Part shown: positions 42,407 to 51,887 of the stretch, piece after piece
How positions within the stretch are numbered: the first letter of the stretch is position 1
Layout of the letters: each line of letters begins with the position of its first letter
Assembly: GCA_003213495.1 (NCBI GenBank)
Contig: QCMW01000001.1
Location: 1-64,000 of the forward strand
Reading direction: 5' to 3'
DNA: 64,000 bases
Source: SAR86 cluster bacterium AG-422-O05
GTDB lineage: Bacteria > Pseudomonadota > Gammaproteobacteria > Magnimaribacterales > D2472
Notes under the pieces: generated by a model
Told to the model about the DNA's origin: nothing
Databases searched by the model: none
What the model saw: only the letters and a program-made list of their open reading frames with translations
Made by a program: the position numbers and the translations under genes

Positions 42407-43293
42407 AATAGTCCTAATTTTAACATCTCAGTGTGAATATTATCTCTATATTTTTCATCTAATGAAACTAAAGGTAATCTTAAAGAGTTTTCTATCATTT
42501 TCATTTTATACAGCATCCATTTAACAGGAACTGGATTTGATTCTACAAAAAGTAAATCATACATGTTTTCTAATTTCTTATTTTGCTTTAAAGCTTCATC
42601 AGAATCTCCCATAAAGACATTCGAGCATATATTTGAAATCTCATTAGGAAGGATATTAGCGGCAACTGATATTACTCCATGACCTCCCATCATTAATAAA
42701 TTTAAAAAAGATGGATCATCGCCAGAAAAAATGTAAAAGTCATCTTTATGACTCGTTGAAATTTCAATTAATTCCTTAATTCTTATTTCATCATCCAATG
42801 ACTCTTTAATGCCAATGATATTTTCATGATTTGACAGTGTGGCGACTGTGGTTGGCAAAATATCACATACTGTTCTTGACGGAACATTATATAAAATTTG
42901 TTTAATGTCACAGGAATCTGCAATTTTTAAATAGTGATTGATTAATCCATTTTGACTTGGTTTATTGTAGTATGGTGTCACAAGGAGAGCGAAGTCTGCA
43001 CCAATTTTTTTTGATTCACAGGTAGTTTCTATAGCTTGTGATGTTGAATTTGAACCAGAACCTGCAATAACGGGTATTCTTTTATCCACCTTTTTTACAG
43101 TATGTTCTATGACTTTTAAGTGCTCTTTAACACACAAGGTAGCTGATTCGCCAGTGGTGCCAACAGAAACAATAGCATTTGTACCATTACTAATATGCCA
43201 CTCAATTAATTTATCCAATGACAAAAAATCTATGTCACCATTTTTCATTGGTGTTACTAAAGCTACAATACTTCCTTTTAACACTTGATTCAT
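42403..43293 (-). CDS. dapA: 4-hydroxy-tetrahydrodipicolinate synthase DapA
   Basis: First committed step of lysine and meso-DAP synthesis: pyruvate plus aspartate semialdehyde. The 296-aa barrel has GTTGESATL, the YNVPSRT motif with the catalytic Tyr, and the Schiff-base Lys in IIGIKESLDD. It is divergent from bcp, an arrangement close to that of E. coli. Confidence 0.96.
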   Translation of the reverse strand: MNQVLKGSIVALVTPMKNGDIDFLSLDKLIEWHISNGTNAIVSVGTTGESATLCVKEHLKVIEHTVKKVDKRIPVIAGSGSNSTSQAIETTCESKKIGADFALLVTPYYNKPSQNGLINHYLKIADSCDIKQILYNVPSRTVCDILPTTVATLSNHENIIGIKESLDDEIRIKELIEISTSHKDDFYIFSGDDPSFLNLLMMGGHGVISVAANILPNEISNICSNVFMGDSDEALKQNKKLENMYDLLFVESNPVPVKWMLYKMKMIENSLRLPLVSLDEKYRDNIHTEMLKLGLL

Positions 43294-43357
43294 TTTAAAA
43301 ATTAGTAAGAATATGACTATACACTATTTTTTATAAAAATTTATTTAGGAAAAAGCT

Positions 43358-43825
43358 ATGCAAAAAAATTTAGAAGGAAAAAAATGTCCAAGTTTTTCAG
43401 GAGAATGTACAAGTGGAGTTACTTTAACTGATAAAGATTTTAATGATAAAAACCTAGTTATCTATTTTTATCCAAAAGATAGCACACCTGGATGTACTAC
43501 TGAAGGTCAAGACTTTAGAGATAACTATGATGAATTTCAGAAATATGAAACTGAAATTATTGGTGTTTCGAGAGATAGCATTAAATCACACGAAAATTTT
43601 AAACTTAAACAATCGTTCCCTTTTGAATTGCTATCTGATCCTGATGAGAAAATGTGCAAATCATTTGATGTAATGAAAATGAAATCGATGTATGGAAGAG
43701 AATATCTTGGAGTTGATCGATCAACTTTCTTAATTGATAAAAATGGTAAAGTTGTGAAAGAATGGAGATCTGTAAAAGTTAAAGGCCATGTAACAGAAGT
43801 TTTGGCAGAAGTAAAAGCTCTTTAG
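43358..43825 (+). CDS. bcp: Thioredoxin-dependent peroxiredoxin Bcp (PrxQ type)
   Basis: Reduces hydroperoxides. The 155-aa protein has the FYPKDSTPGCTTEGQDFRD motif with peroxidatic Cys46. The resolving Cys found five residues later in E. coli Bcp is absent (Gln at that place), so it may act as a 1-Cys enzyme or use another Cys such as those at the N-terminus (Cys10, Cys17). The end overlaps the next convergent gene by 4 bases. Confidence 0.93.
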   Translation: MQKNLEGKKCPSFSGECTSGVTLTDKDFNDKNLVIYFYPKDSTPGCTTEGQDFRDNYDEFQKYETEIIGVSRDSIKSHENFKLKQSFPFELLSDPDEKMCKSFDVMKMKSMYGREYLGVDRSTFLIDKNGKVVKEWRSVKVKGHVTEVLAEVKAL

Positions 43826-44784
43826 TATATAGCTACATAAAGTTCTGATTTATTTGTAAAGCTTCCTCTTATCATTCCGTCTGTATTGAATGGCATTGAT
43901 GTATTTGCATTTTTATCAATTGCGATAATCCCTCCTCTTGCATCAATTTTTAATAATTCTTTGATTATGTCACTTGAAGCTTTTTCTAGGGTTTCGTTAA
44001 GATATTCGATTCTTGTACATACTTCTTTTGCTACCTGATACTTGATAAAAAATTCTCCATGTCCTGTGGATGAAACTCCACATACATCATTCTGGGCCCA
44101 TGTTCCAGAACCAATAATTGGAGTATCTCCCACTCTTCCAGGCATTTTATTTGTCATTCCACCTGTTGAAGTAGCAGCTGCTATGTTTCCATTTTTATCC
44201 AATGCAACAGCTCCTACTGTTCCGATTTTATCTTCAATAATATTGTTATCGCTTATTCTTTTTTTAGCTTTTTTTAATCTTTTTAAATTTTTCTCAGAAT
44301 GAAAATAACTTCTATCAACTATAGTTTCTTCAATGTCTTTTGCAAATATCTCTGCACCTCGTCCAACAAGAAGAACATGATCTGTTTCTTCTAGAACTTT
44401 TCTTGCTAATTTGATTGGGTTTTTGATTATTTGCACAGAAGCAACTGCGCCAGCAGATCTGTCTGCTCCATTCATAATAGAGGCGTCCATTTCTTGTACT
44501 TCGTCTGAGTTATATACCGAACCTTTACCAGCATTAAATAAAGTAGAGTCTTCAAATTCAGATACCGCAAACTCAACAGCGTCCATACTTGATCCACCAT
44601 CTTCAAGAATTTTGTATGCGGAAATTAATGTATCTTTAACTTTATTTTCTATCTCTTGCTGTCTTTCAATGCTTAGGCCTGAAAGTACGCCTGCCCCTCC
44701 ATGAACAACTATTCCAAAACTTTCAGCGCTCGTAATTAAAGACATATTTAAAGTTAAAATTAAAAATAAAACCTTAAGTTTCAT
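43822..44784 (-). CDS. Isoaspartyl peptidase / L-asparaginase family (Ntn hydrolase), exported
   Basis: Type 2 asparaginase-like enzyme. The motif IVVHGGAGVLSG near the N-terminus, the FNAGKGSVYN motif, and the autocleavage site IGTVGAVALDKNGNIAAATSTGG, with Thr189 as the nucleophile, are typical. With the ATG at 44784 the protein (320 aa) starts with a signal peptide (MKLKVLFLILTLNMSLITSA), so it is probably periplasmic. The frame is also open to an ATG at 44811, which would bury the signal. It may hydrolyse isoaspartyl dipeptides or asparagine; it overlaps the end of the PerM-like gene. Confidence 0.87.
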   Translation of the reverse strand: MKLKVLFLILTLNMSLITSAESFGIVVHGGAGVLSGLSIERQQEIENKVKDTLISAYKILEDGGSSMDAVEFAVSEFEDSTLFNAGKGSVYNSDEVQEMDASIMNGADRSAGAVASVQIIKNPIKLARKVLEETDHVLLVGRGAEIFAKDIEETIVDRSYFHSEKNLKRLKKAKKRISDNNIIEDKIGTVGAVALDKNGNIAAATSTGGMTNKMPGRVGDTPIIGSGTWAQNDVCGVSSTGHGEFFIKYQVAKEVCTRIEYLNETLEKASSDIIKELLKIDARGGIIAIDKNANTSMPFNTDGMIRGSFTNKSELYVAIY

Positions 44785-45838
44785 TCTTATTTGATAATCC
44801 TGGCCAAGCATTCCATACCGCTTTAATGAATGTTGCTAATGGAATTGAAAAGAATACCCCCCAAAAACCAAAAAGACTGCCAAAAATAAAGACCGCCAAA
44901 ATTATTACAATTGGATGAAGTTCTACTGCCTCAGAAAAAATGATGGGCACCAATAAATAACCATCAAGGAATTGCAATAATAAGTACAACCCTATTAGTA
45001 AATAAAATTCTGTTCCTAGTCCAAATTGCAATAAGCCAATAATTACTAAAGGAATTGTTACGGCGAAAGCACCTACATAAGGAATTAAAACAGATATTCC
45101 AACTAAAACGGCTAAAAGTGCTGAATAGTTTAAACCAAACGATGCAAATAGTATTGCCGCAGCCACACCAACTATAAATATTTCAAGGACTTTCCCTCTT
45201 ACGTAATTACTCAACTGAACATCCATTTCAGCCCAAACTTTAGTAAGCATAACTCTGTCACCAGGTAGAACCTTTAAAAAACCTTCAATAATATTTTTTC
45301 TGTCAAAAAGAAAAAAATAAACAAGAATTGGAAAAAGTATTACAAATATAAGCACTGTTATAGCGCTTTGAATCCCAGCTATGGATGACTTTACAATATT
45401 TTGGGTTATCGATGACAATTCAGATGAAACAGCTTGGAAGAATATTGAAATCTGATCAGAATCTACTAATTCAGGAAAAGTAGTTGGCATAGTCGATACA
45501 AAATTTAAAAATTCATTGAATAATCTTGGAATATCTAAGACAAAAGACTGCAGCTGTACATATATTAAAGGGATTAACCATGTGAACATTGCTGCACCAA
45601 TAATTATGAAAATTGCAAAAGCAAGAATTCCAGCCATTCCTGCAGAGATATTAAACGTCTGTATTTTTTTTTGAAGACCTACTAATAAATAAGCAACTAT
45701 AATGCTAATAATAAATGGTGTTAGTACTGAAGCAAAAAAACTAAACACCACTAATGCAACAATTATTATTAGAGCAAACGTTACAGTTTCTTCATTGTTG
45801 AAGACTTTTTTAAATATATTACTTAGATGTTCAATCAT
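44774..45838 (-). CDS. perM: PerM/AI-2E-family membrane protein
   Basis: A 354-aa protein with about eight helices. Motifs YVRGKVLEIFIVGVAAAI and IPYVGAFAVTIPLVIIGLLQFG are characteristic of the family formerly called AI-2 exporters; most members have unknown substrates. It is divergent from bepA, the same neighbourhood as E. coli perM-bepA. The 116-base gap between the two holds no other gene and must hold both promoters. Confidence 0.88.
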   Translation of the reverse strand: MIEHLSNIFKKVFNNEETVTFALIIIVALVVFSFFASVLTPFIISIIVAYLLVGLQKKIQTFNISAGMAGILAFAIFIIIGAAMFTWLIPLIYVQLQSFVLDIPRLFNEFLNFVSTMPTTFPELVDSDQISIFFQAVSSELSSITQNIVKSSIAGIQSAITVLIFVILFPILVYFFLFDRKNIIEGFLKVLPGDRVMLTKVWAEMDVQLSNYVRGKVLEIFIVGVAAAILFASFGLNYSALLAVLVGISVLIPYVGAFAVTIPLVIIGLLQFGLGTEFYLLIGLYLLLQFLDGYLLVPIIFSEAVELHPIVIILAVFIFGSLFGFWGVFFSIPLATFIKAVWNAWPGLSNKNET

Positions 45839-45954
45839 ATTATTTCACATTATATATAAGATTTGCCAAAAGATGCAGATTGCTCAAATAGCTTGAACTT
45901 TAAAAAAATTTTTTTGTTCTAATATACTGAGTTAAAATCTTTATTTATACAAAG

Positions 45955-47397
45955 ATGCGAATTAAATTTTTTACCATATTCTTAATTATCACATCGCTTC
46001 ATGCAAGTGTTCAATCCGATGATGTTTTTGAAACCGAATTAGCTTTACCTGAACTAGGTGATAGAGTTTCTGGTGCTGTTTCGGCAGCTCAAGAACGTGC
46101 AATTGGTAATATAGTTTTAGAACAAATTTACTCTCAGGCCCCTCTAATTTCCGATCCTTTGTTGTTTGATTACACGGAGCATCTCATTTACAGACTGTCT
46201 GAATATAGTCAAGTAAAAGATAGGTATTTTAAGGTGTTATTAATTGATGACAAATCTCTAAATGCATTCGCAGCTCCTGGGGGTATTATAGGTGTAAACG
46301 GTGGTCTATTTCTTCATGCTGACAATGAAGGGCAATTTTCATCAGTATTAGCTCATGAGCTAGCACATTTAAGTCAAAGACACTTTGCAAGAAATGTACT
46401 TCAATCGCAAGATAGTAATCTTGCATCCGCATTGGTAATGGTTTCATCTATTGCTATAGCTTTAATCAGTAATAATCCTAATGCAATAAGTGTTGGTCCT
46501 GCATTCCTACAATCTCAAAATTTAAGATATAGCAGACTATTTGAAAAAGAGGCTGATAGGGTTGGATTTATAAACCTTGTAAATGCTGGTTATAACCCGA
46601 AATCAATGGGTGAGATGTTTGAGAATATGAATGAGTTAAGAAGACTCTCGGGTGATCTTCCTCCAGAGTTCTTGCTAACACATCCACTTTCATCATCTAG
46701 AATTAGCGATGCATTTAATGCTGCTGAGAATATCTCTGATGCAGGAACAAAATCTGATTCTCTGGAATATTCCCTGATGAGAGCTCGACTTGAAGTTTAT
46801 TATGAAGTTATTCCATCAAATTCTTTAAGATTATTTCAATCAAAATTTGATAAAGATCCAAACGATGCAAATACTTATGGCTTAGCATTAGCTCATCAAA
46901 AAAATAATAATTATGAACAAAGTATTAACCTTTTAGACGAACTAATAAAAAAATATCCAAAAAATTTAGTAATTAATACTACAAAGGTAGACATCCTAAC
47001 TGCTTTTGGTAATTATAGTGATGCCCTTGAACTAGTAGACAAATTCTTAGAGATTTCTCCAAAAAATTACCCTCTTTCAATTTCAAAATCAAAACTACTA
47101 TTAGCAATGAAAAGTTATTTTGAATCAGAAGAAATAATTAGAGATCAACTATTAAGAAAAAATGACGATCCTGAACTATGGCTTTTGCTTTCTGAAATTC
47201 AAAGAAATAGTCAAAATATACTTGGCTACCATCAAAGCAGAGCAGAATACTTTCTTCTGCTTGGACAGGATGAACAAGCTCTGAATCAACTTGAATTCGC
47301 TTTAAAGATGACTCAAAACAATTTTCAGGCATCAGAAAGGATAATGACTAAAATTGTAGATATTAAAAAAGATTTAGGTGATTCTAGAGGTCTTTAA
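45955..47397 (+). CDS. bepA: BepA-like periplasmic M48 metalloprotease with TPR domain
   Basis: BepA helps assemble or degrade LptD and other outer-membrane proteins. The 480-aa precursor has a signal peptide (FFTIFLIITSLHASVQS), the zinc motif HELAH (His134, Glu135, His138) with third ligand Glu199 (FEKEADRVG), and a C-terminal TPR region (AYGLALAHQKNNNYEQSI-like repeats, residues about 290-470). Convergent with the next gene, with a gap of 3 bases. Confidence 0.93.
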   Translation: MRIKFFTIFLIITSLHASVQSDDVFETELALPELGDRVSGAVSAAQERAIGNIVLEQIYSQAPLISDPLLFDYTEHLIYRLSEYSQVKDRYFKVLLIDDKSLNAFAAPGGIIGVNGGLFLHADNEGQFSSVLAHELAHLSQRHFARNVLQSQDSNLASALVMVSSIAIALISNNPNAISVGPAFLQSQNLRYSRLFEKEADRVGFINLVNAGYNPKSMGEMFENMNELRRLSGDLPPEFLLTHPLSSSRISDAFNAAENISDAGTKSDSLEYSLMRARLEVYYEVIPSNSLRLFQSKFDKDPNDANTYGLALAHQKNNNYEQSINLLDELIKKYPKNLVINTTKVDILTAFGNYSDALELVDKFLEISPKNYPLSISKSKLLLAMKSYFESEEIIRDQLLRKNDDPELWLLLSEIQRNSQNILGYHQSRAEYFLLLGQDEQALNQLEFALKMTQNNFQASERIMTKIVDIKKDLGDSRGL

Positions 47398-47400
47398 CTT

Positions 47401-48723
47401 TTACCAATTGCTTGGGTGATTTGTAGACGAATTTGATTTTTCCATTGAATCTAATTCAGATTCAGTTCTATCCATTTTCGTATTTATATCCTTTGAAATT
47501 TTTATTCCAAGAATAGATAAACATCCTGCTAAAGGTATCGCTATTAAAGGCGCTGCGTTAGATGCAACGTTTATAAGCTTTGAGACTGCAATAAAGCTAC
47601 TACCACTTAAATCACCAAATCTTGAAATAAATGTGTCAATAAAAACAGTTGATTTGTATCTGTCATTCTTTCTAAATGAACTAAAGATCGTTTCTCTTGT
47701 TGGTTTATTTATACCGTATTCAAAAATTCTTAACACAACAGTGACTATTGCCACAGAAACAATAGAAGGAATCAATCCATAAGCTAAATAAGCTAAGAGA
47801 AATAAAAATCCATATAAAAACATTATATTTCTTATACCAAATTTCTTAATAATGATATTTGTCAAAAATAATTGTACAAATAAAACAAGTGGTGAAATAA
47901 CTTGTTCGATTGTTGCAAAAAACCATACTCTCCTTTCCGGATCTTGGGACCATTCTTCTACGATTCCTATTGCAGTAATCCATTGGATTGTCATCAATGC
48001 GGTCCAAATCCATACGTAAATAGCAATGTTCCGTATTTCTGCAATTTTTAAAGAATTCTGAATTGCATCGAAACTTCCTCCTCCAACATTTTCATGCTCT
48101 ATTAAATTTTTATTTCTTGATTGAGATGATATGAATATTGCTAACAACATTGCAAAAAATAAAAATAAAGCTGACGAAAGACTAAATAGCTCTAATCCAT
48201 ATTCATTAAATGAATTTGAGAATCTTTTAGAAATTTCGGAGCCAAATAGTGCACCCAATGAACCACCTGCCATGATTACTCCATAAAATGCTCTTTTTTT
48301 TGAGTCTCTGTAAAGATTTATAATTATTACCCAGAATATAGAAACGACAAAAAATGAATAAATATTACACCAGATATAAAATATTCTCCCAAGCCATACT
48401 GAATCTTCGAGGCCAAATACTTTCCATGATAGAAGAAAAAGAATTAGGTTGCTTATTAGAAATGAGTAACAGTAAATTACTATCTTTCTTAAATCTGACC
48501 TCGAGGCTAACCATGAATAAAGAGGATTAACAAGTAACATAGCGATAGCGCCTGCAGCAAGAAGATATGGAAGCTCATTTACATTTGCTACTGCCATTTC
48601 ATTTCTTACTGGCCTCAAAATATACCAAGAAGTAAGAACTAAAAAAAATAAGGCAGAACCTAAAAATGATTCTCTCGAGAATGATTCAGAAATTTTAAAT
48701 ATGGAGTTCTTTATAGCGTTCAT
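47401..48723 (-). CDS. Nucleotide-transporter-like MFS protein (Tlc/COG3202-related)
   Basis: A 440-aa protein with about 12 helices. The N-terminal TSWYILRPVRNEMAVAN recalls the family's YxxxRPVRDE motif, seen in ATP/ADP-exchange-like carriers of free-living bacteria, where the substrate is not known. The tail is short and polar. Its C-terminal end, NHPSNW, is not informative. It follows tRNA-Lys by 16 bases on the same strand and could be transcribed by read-through from it. Confidence 0.75.
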   Translation of the reverse strand: MNAIKNSIFKISESFSRESFLGSALFFLVLTSWYILRPVRNEMAVANVNELPYLLAAGAIAMLLVNPLYSWLASRSDLRKIVIYCYSFLISNLILFLLSWKVFGLEDSVWLGRIFYIWCNIYSFFVVSIFWVIIINLYRDSKKRAFYGVIMAGGSLGALFGSEISKRFSNSFNEYGLELFSLSSALFLFFAMLLAIFISSQSRNKNLIEHENVGGGSFDAIQNSLKIAEIRNIAIYVWIWTALMTIQWITAIGIVEEWSQDPERRVWFFATIEQVISPLVLFVQLFLTNIIIKKFGIRNIMFLYGFLFLLAYLAYGLIPSIVSVAIVTVVLRIFEYGINKPTRETIFSSFRKNDRYKSTVFIDTFISRFGDLSGSSFIAVSKLINVASNAAPLIAIPLAGCLSILGIKISKDINTKMDRTESELDSMEKSNSSTNHPSNW

Positions 48724-48739
48724 CTAAAGAATTCTAAAA

Positions 48740-48815
48740 TGGTGGGTCGCACAGGATTCGAACCTGTGACCAATTGGTTAAAAGCCAACTGCTCTACCAG
48801 CTGAGCTAGCGACCC
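48740..48815 (-). tRNA. tRNA-Lys (anticodon UUU)
   Basis: A 76-base cloverleaf with 7-bp acceptor stem GGGTCGC/GCGACCC, discriminator A and encoded CCA. The D-arm AGCTCAGCTGGTAGAGC, the anticodon loop CTTTTAA (anticodon TTT at 48780-48782) and the T-arm CAGGTTCGAATCCTG are all standard. It lies just after the tol-pal-cpoB genes, where E. coli also has lysine tRNAs. Confidence 0.98.
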
Positions 48816-48840
48816 ACAGTAATACATATAAAGATGAGGA

Positions 48841-49497
48841 TTATTCCATATTTTTCAATAACTGCAAGGCTAAAGATGAGGCGCTATTATTAGGGTATTC
48901 TCTTACAACAAAATTATATTTATCCTTAGCTCTTTGAATGTCATTCGATTTTAAATAAATATCTCCAATTTTTTTGTGCGCCAAAGGAACTCTATAATGA
49001 TTTGGGTAAGAACTGATTAACTCCATAAAGTGATTTTTAGATTTGCTTAGATCATTTTCTATCAAAGATATTTCTCCAAGCCAAAAGTGAGAAAGTGGAT
49101 TTTTCTCTTCATCTTCAAAGCTTTCTACAAAATAATTAAATAACTCATAAGATATGTCGTATTTCTGTTCTTCTAAAGCAGAAATAGCTGAATTAAAAAC
49201 CTGATCCTTACTTTTTGGATCATCAACACCAATTAGTTTGATATCCTGACTCAATATTAATTCATCTGCATTTTTCGATTGATTATCAGATATGTCATCC
49301 AATGACTCATTTATAAGCTTTTCTATTAAATAATTTTGAGACTCAATTTTATTTCTAAGTTCGGCTATTTCAGTTTCTAGTTCTTGTATTTTTAAAAATA
49401 AAATATCGGTTTTTATAGATTTGTTGTCTTCTGCAAATAAAATTGGTTGTATTAAAAATAGTGAAACAAAAAAAATAAAATTAGATTTTATTTTCAT
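48841..49497 (-). CDS. cpoB: Cell division coordinator CpoB (YbgF-like)
   Basis: Coordinates peptidoglycan synthesis and outer-membrane constriction with Tol. The 218-aa precursor has a signal peptide, a coiled coil (LFLKIQELETEIAELRNKIE), and a C-terminal TPR domain (FWLGEISLIENDLSKSKNHF, HKKIGDIYLKSNDIQRAKDKY). It follows pal by 5 bases in the conserved order. Confidence 0.93.
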   Translation of the reverse strand: MKIKSNFIFFVSLFLIQPILFAEDNKSIKTDILFLKIQELETEIAELRNKIESQNYLIEKLINESLDDISDNQSKNADELILSQDIKLIGVDDPKSKDQVFNSAISALEEQKYDISYELFNYFVESFEDEEKNPLSHFWLGEISLIENDLSKSKNHFMELISSYPNHYRVPLAHKKIGDIYLKSNDIQRAKDKYNFVVREYPNNSASSLALQLLKNME

Positions 49498-49502
49498 AAA
49501 AA

Positions 49503-49991
49503 TTAATTAATTTCAACTCTTCTATTTTTTGAGTAACTTGTTTCGTCTTGACCAAATTCTACTGGACGCTCTTCACCGTAGCTTCGTACAGTTATTCTGT
49601 CTGGACTAATACCATTTAAAACAAAATAATCGCTTACAGCCTCTGCTCTTCTTTGACCTAAAGCTAAATTATATTCTCTAGTTCCTCTTTCATCTGCATG
49701 CCCTGACAATGTAATCATAATTGAAGAGTTTTCATTGAGCGCATTAACAGCACTCTTCAATGTCTGTATGGACTTGCTTGTTAAATTTGATTTATCAAAT
49801 TCAAAATAAACTGTAGCATTTGCAAAAACAGCCATACTGTCATAATTTACATTACTAGATTTTGTGGATGATGCTTTAACTGTTTTTACATCACCAGAGT
49901 ATACTTTTTCTTCTGTTACATTCATGCTTGAACAAGATGCAAGAAAAAAGACAACAACTATAAAATTTAATTTATTTTTTAAAAAAAACAT
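49503..49991 (-). CDS. pal: Peptidoglycan-associated lipoprotein Pal
   Basis: Outer-membrane lipoprotein that binds peptidoglycan and TolB. The 162-aa precursor has lipobox LASC and the OmpA-like domain: VYFEFDKSNLTSKSIQTL, LSGHADERGTREYNLALGQRR, and VRSYGEERPVEFG. Nothing unusual. Confidence 0.97.
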   Translation of the reverse strand: MFFLKNKLNFIVVVFFLASCSSMNVTEEKVYSGDVKTVKASSTKSSNVNYDSMAVFANATVYFEFDKSNLTSKSIQTLKSAVNALNENSSIMITLSGHADERGTREYNLALGQRRAEAVSDYFVLNGISPDRITVRSYGEERPVEFGQDETSYSKNRRVEIN

Positions 49992-50007
49992 AACAACTCC
50001 ATTTAAA

Positions 50008-51264
50008 TTATCTTAAATAACCAGACCATGCAGGCTCTCGAACAGCTCCTTTTGATGCAGGAAGTCTAAACTTTGCACCACTTAAGGTCACGCCTGAGAG
50101 TAAACCCATACCATCATCCTTAATAGCATAAACTATAACATTTCCATTGGGAGAAATACTAGGTGATTCATCCATTTGAGCATTAGTTAGAGGTCTTACA
50201 AAGTTCTCATTAAAATATTTTAAAGCTATCTGAAAATTTGTATCTGCTCTATGAACAAAGACTATTCCCTCATTGTTTGGCAAATAAGACCCTTTTGCGT
50301 TGTAATTTCCATCAAATGTAATTCTTTTTGGCCTAGAATTAAATTTTTTTAAATCAAGTTCATATAATTGTGGTGATCCTGATCTACCGGAAGTAAACAT
50401 AATCTTTGATCCTTTTGGAGACCATGAAGATTCTGTATCAATAGAATAGTGATTAGTAAGCCTTGTTAAGTTTTTATTTTTTAAATTTAATATATATATC
50501 TCAGCATTACCATCTTGGTACATTGTCAATGACAAAAACTTTCCATCAGGAGACCATGCAGGTGAACTTATCTGTGATGAATTCTCAACAGCAACTTGTC
50601 TATTCCCTGAAGCAATATCTTGTATATAGACTTTTGCAATTCCTGTTTCAAATGAAACATATGCAACTTTTTTTGAATCTGGTGACCATGATGGTGAAAT
50701 TATTGGTTCAGTACTTTCTAAAAGTACTTGCTCATTACTTCCATCTGCATCAGAGATTAGTAATTTAAAATTAATATCTTCGGTTACATATAAAATTTTT
50801 GTAGAAGCGATGCCTGGTATGCCTGTAATCTCTTGATAGATGCCGTCACTTACGTAATGAGCTAGCTGTCTATTCTTATTAGGTATGCCATACACAGTTG
50901 AGGTTCTAATTTTTTTTGCTTTTGAAATATCAAATACTTGATATTCAACCGCAATATTTAACCCGTCATCCTCAACCTTTCCCATGATAAGAAAGTCTAT
51001 ATCCAATATTCTAAAATCATTAAATACTATATCCTCTTCAATTTGCGGGATTGACAACAAATCTTCATTATTAAAAATTGTAAACTCTCCTGTTCTTAGG
51101 AGATTATCAAAGACAACTTTTTGAATATCAGTTGTTGCTTTATCGCCTCCACTAAATTTAATTATGGCTACTCGGTAAGGGTCTTCTGTACCTTGTGTTA
51201 TTTCTAAAGTAAGTTCAGATATTGCATGAAATGATAAGAAATAAATAAGAAGAATTTTTTTCAT
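50008..51264 (-). CDS. tolB: Tol-Pal translocation protein TolB
   Basis: Periplasmic beta-propeller that shuttles between TolA and Pal. The 418-aa protein has a signal peptide, an N-terminal domain, and propeller repeats of the kind SPSWSPDSKKVAYVSFETG, SPAWSPDGKFLSLTMYQDG and ESSWSPKGSKIMFTSGRSG. It overlaps the tolA stop by 4 bases (ATGA). Confidence 0.97.
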   Translation of the reverse strand: MKKILLIYFLSFHAISELTLEITQGTEDPYRVAIIKFSGGDKATTDIQKVVFDNLLRTGEFTIFNNEDLLSIPQIEEDIVFNDFRILDIDFLIMGKVEDDGLNIAVEYQVFDISKAKKIRTSTVYGIPNKNRQLAHYVSDGIYQEITGIPGIASTKILYVTEDINFKLLISDADGSNEQVLLESTEPIISPSWSPDSKKVAYVSFETGIAKVYIQDIASGNRQVAVENSSQISSPAWSPDGKFLSLTMYQDGNAEIYILNLKNKNLTRLTNHYSIDTESSWSPKGSKIMFTSGRSGSPQLYELDLKKFNSRPKRITFDGNYNAKGSYLPNNEGIVFVHRADTNFQIALKYFNENFVRPLTNAQMDESPSISPNGNVIVYAIKDDGMGLLSGVTLSGAKFRLPASKGAVREPAWSGYLR

Positions 51265-51887
51265 GATGGGTTAAAAGTTATAACAATATTTTTAAAATTT
51301 GATGAGTAAATATTCAAAGGAATTTTATTAAAAAAATCAAATGCTTCTACTCTTTGGACTGCTTTTAATGCAGAGTTATCAAATCTTATATTACCACTGC
51401 TTTTTATTAGGTTTACATTAACCACTCTTCCATTTTTATTTATAGAAAGTCTTAAATTACAAACGAGGCCATCCTGAATATTGATAGGTTTTCGCCATGC
51501 AGACTGAATACTTTCTATAATAAGAGAGCTGTATAAATTAACTTGATTTTCTTCAGACTCCATCAAAAAAATATTGTCTTCTTCTATGAGTTCTTCAACA
51601 TTAGTTGATTTTATTAAAGAATCAAATGAAATACTTTTAGGTGTTATATTTTCAATATTGGTTGCTTTGATTTGAGGTGTTTCTTGTATTTTTTGATTTG
51701 AATCAGGCACTGATCTATTTTCGCGTGTGGGCTCCTCTTTGAAAATTAAATTTACACTGACAGGCTTACTTAAAACAGATTTATCTCTTATTTCAAAATA
51801 AAAAAAACCTAGTAAGTAAACAATAATTAATCCATGAAATACAAAGGAAATAAAAGAGGCTTCAAGATATGTTTTATTAATTTTCAT
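51261..51887 (-). CDS. tolA: TolA, short form
   Basis: Inner-membrane energy transducer. At 208 aa it is half the length of E. coli TolA (421 aa). The membrane helix (residues about 11-28, SFISFVFHGLIIVYLLGF) and the C-terminal TonB-like domain (ESIQSAWRKPINIQDGLVCNL) are present. The middle lacks the usual long Ala/Lys/Glu helix and is a polar linker of about 90 residues (29-120). It must therefore span a narrow periplasm or work differently. Position between tolR and tolB is firm. Confidence 0.9.
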   Translation of the reverse strand: MKINKTYLEASFISFVFHGLIIVYLLGFFYFEIRDKSVLSKPVSVNLIFKEEPTRENRSVPDSNQKIQETPQIKATNIENITPKSISFDSLIKSTNVEELIEEDNIFLMESEENQVNLYSSLIIESIQSAWRKPINIQDGLVCNLRLSINKNGRVVNVNLIKSSGNIRFDNSALKAVQRVEAFDFFNKIPLNIYSSNFKNIVITFNPS

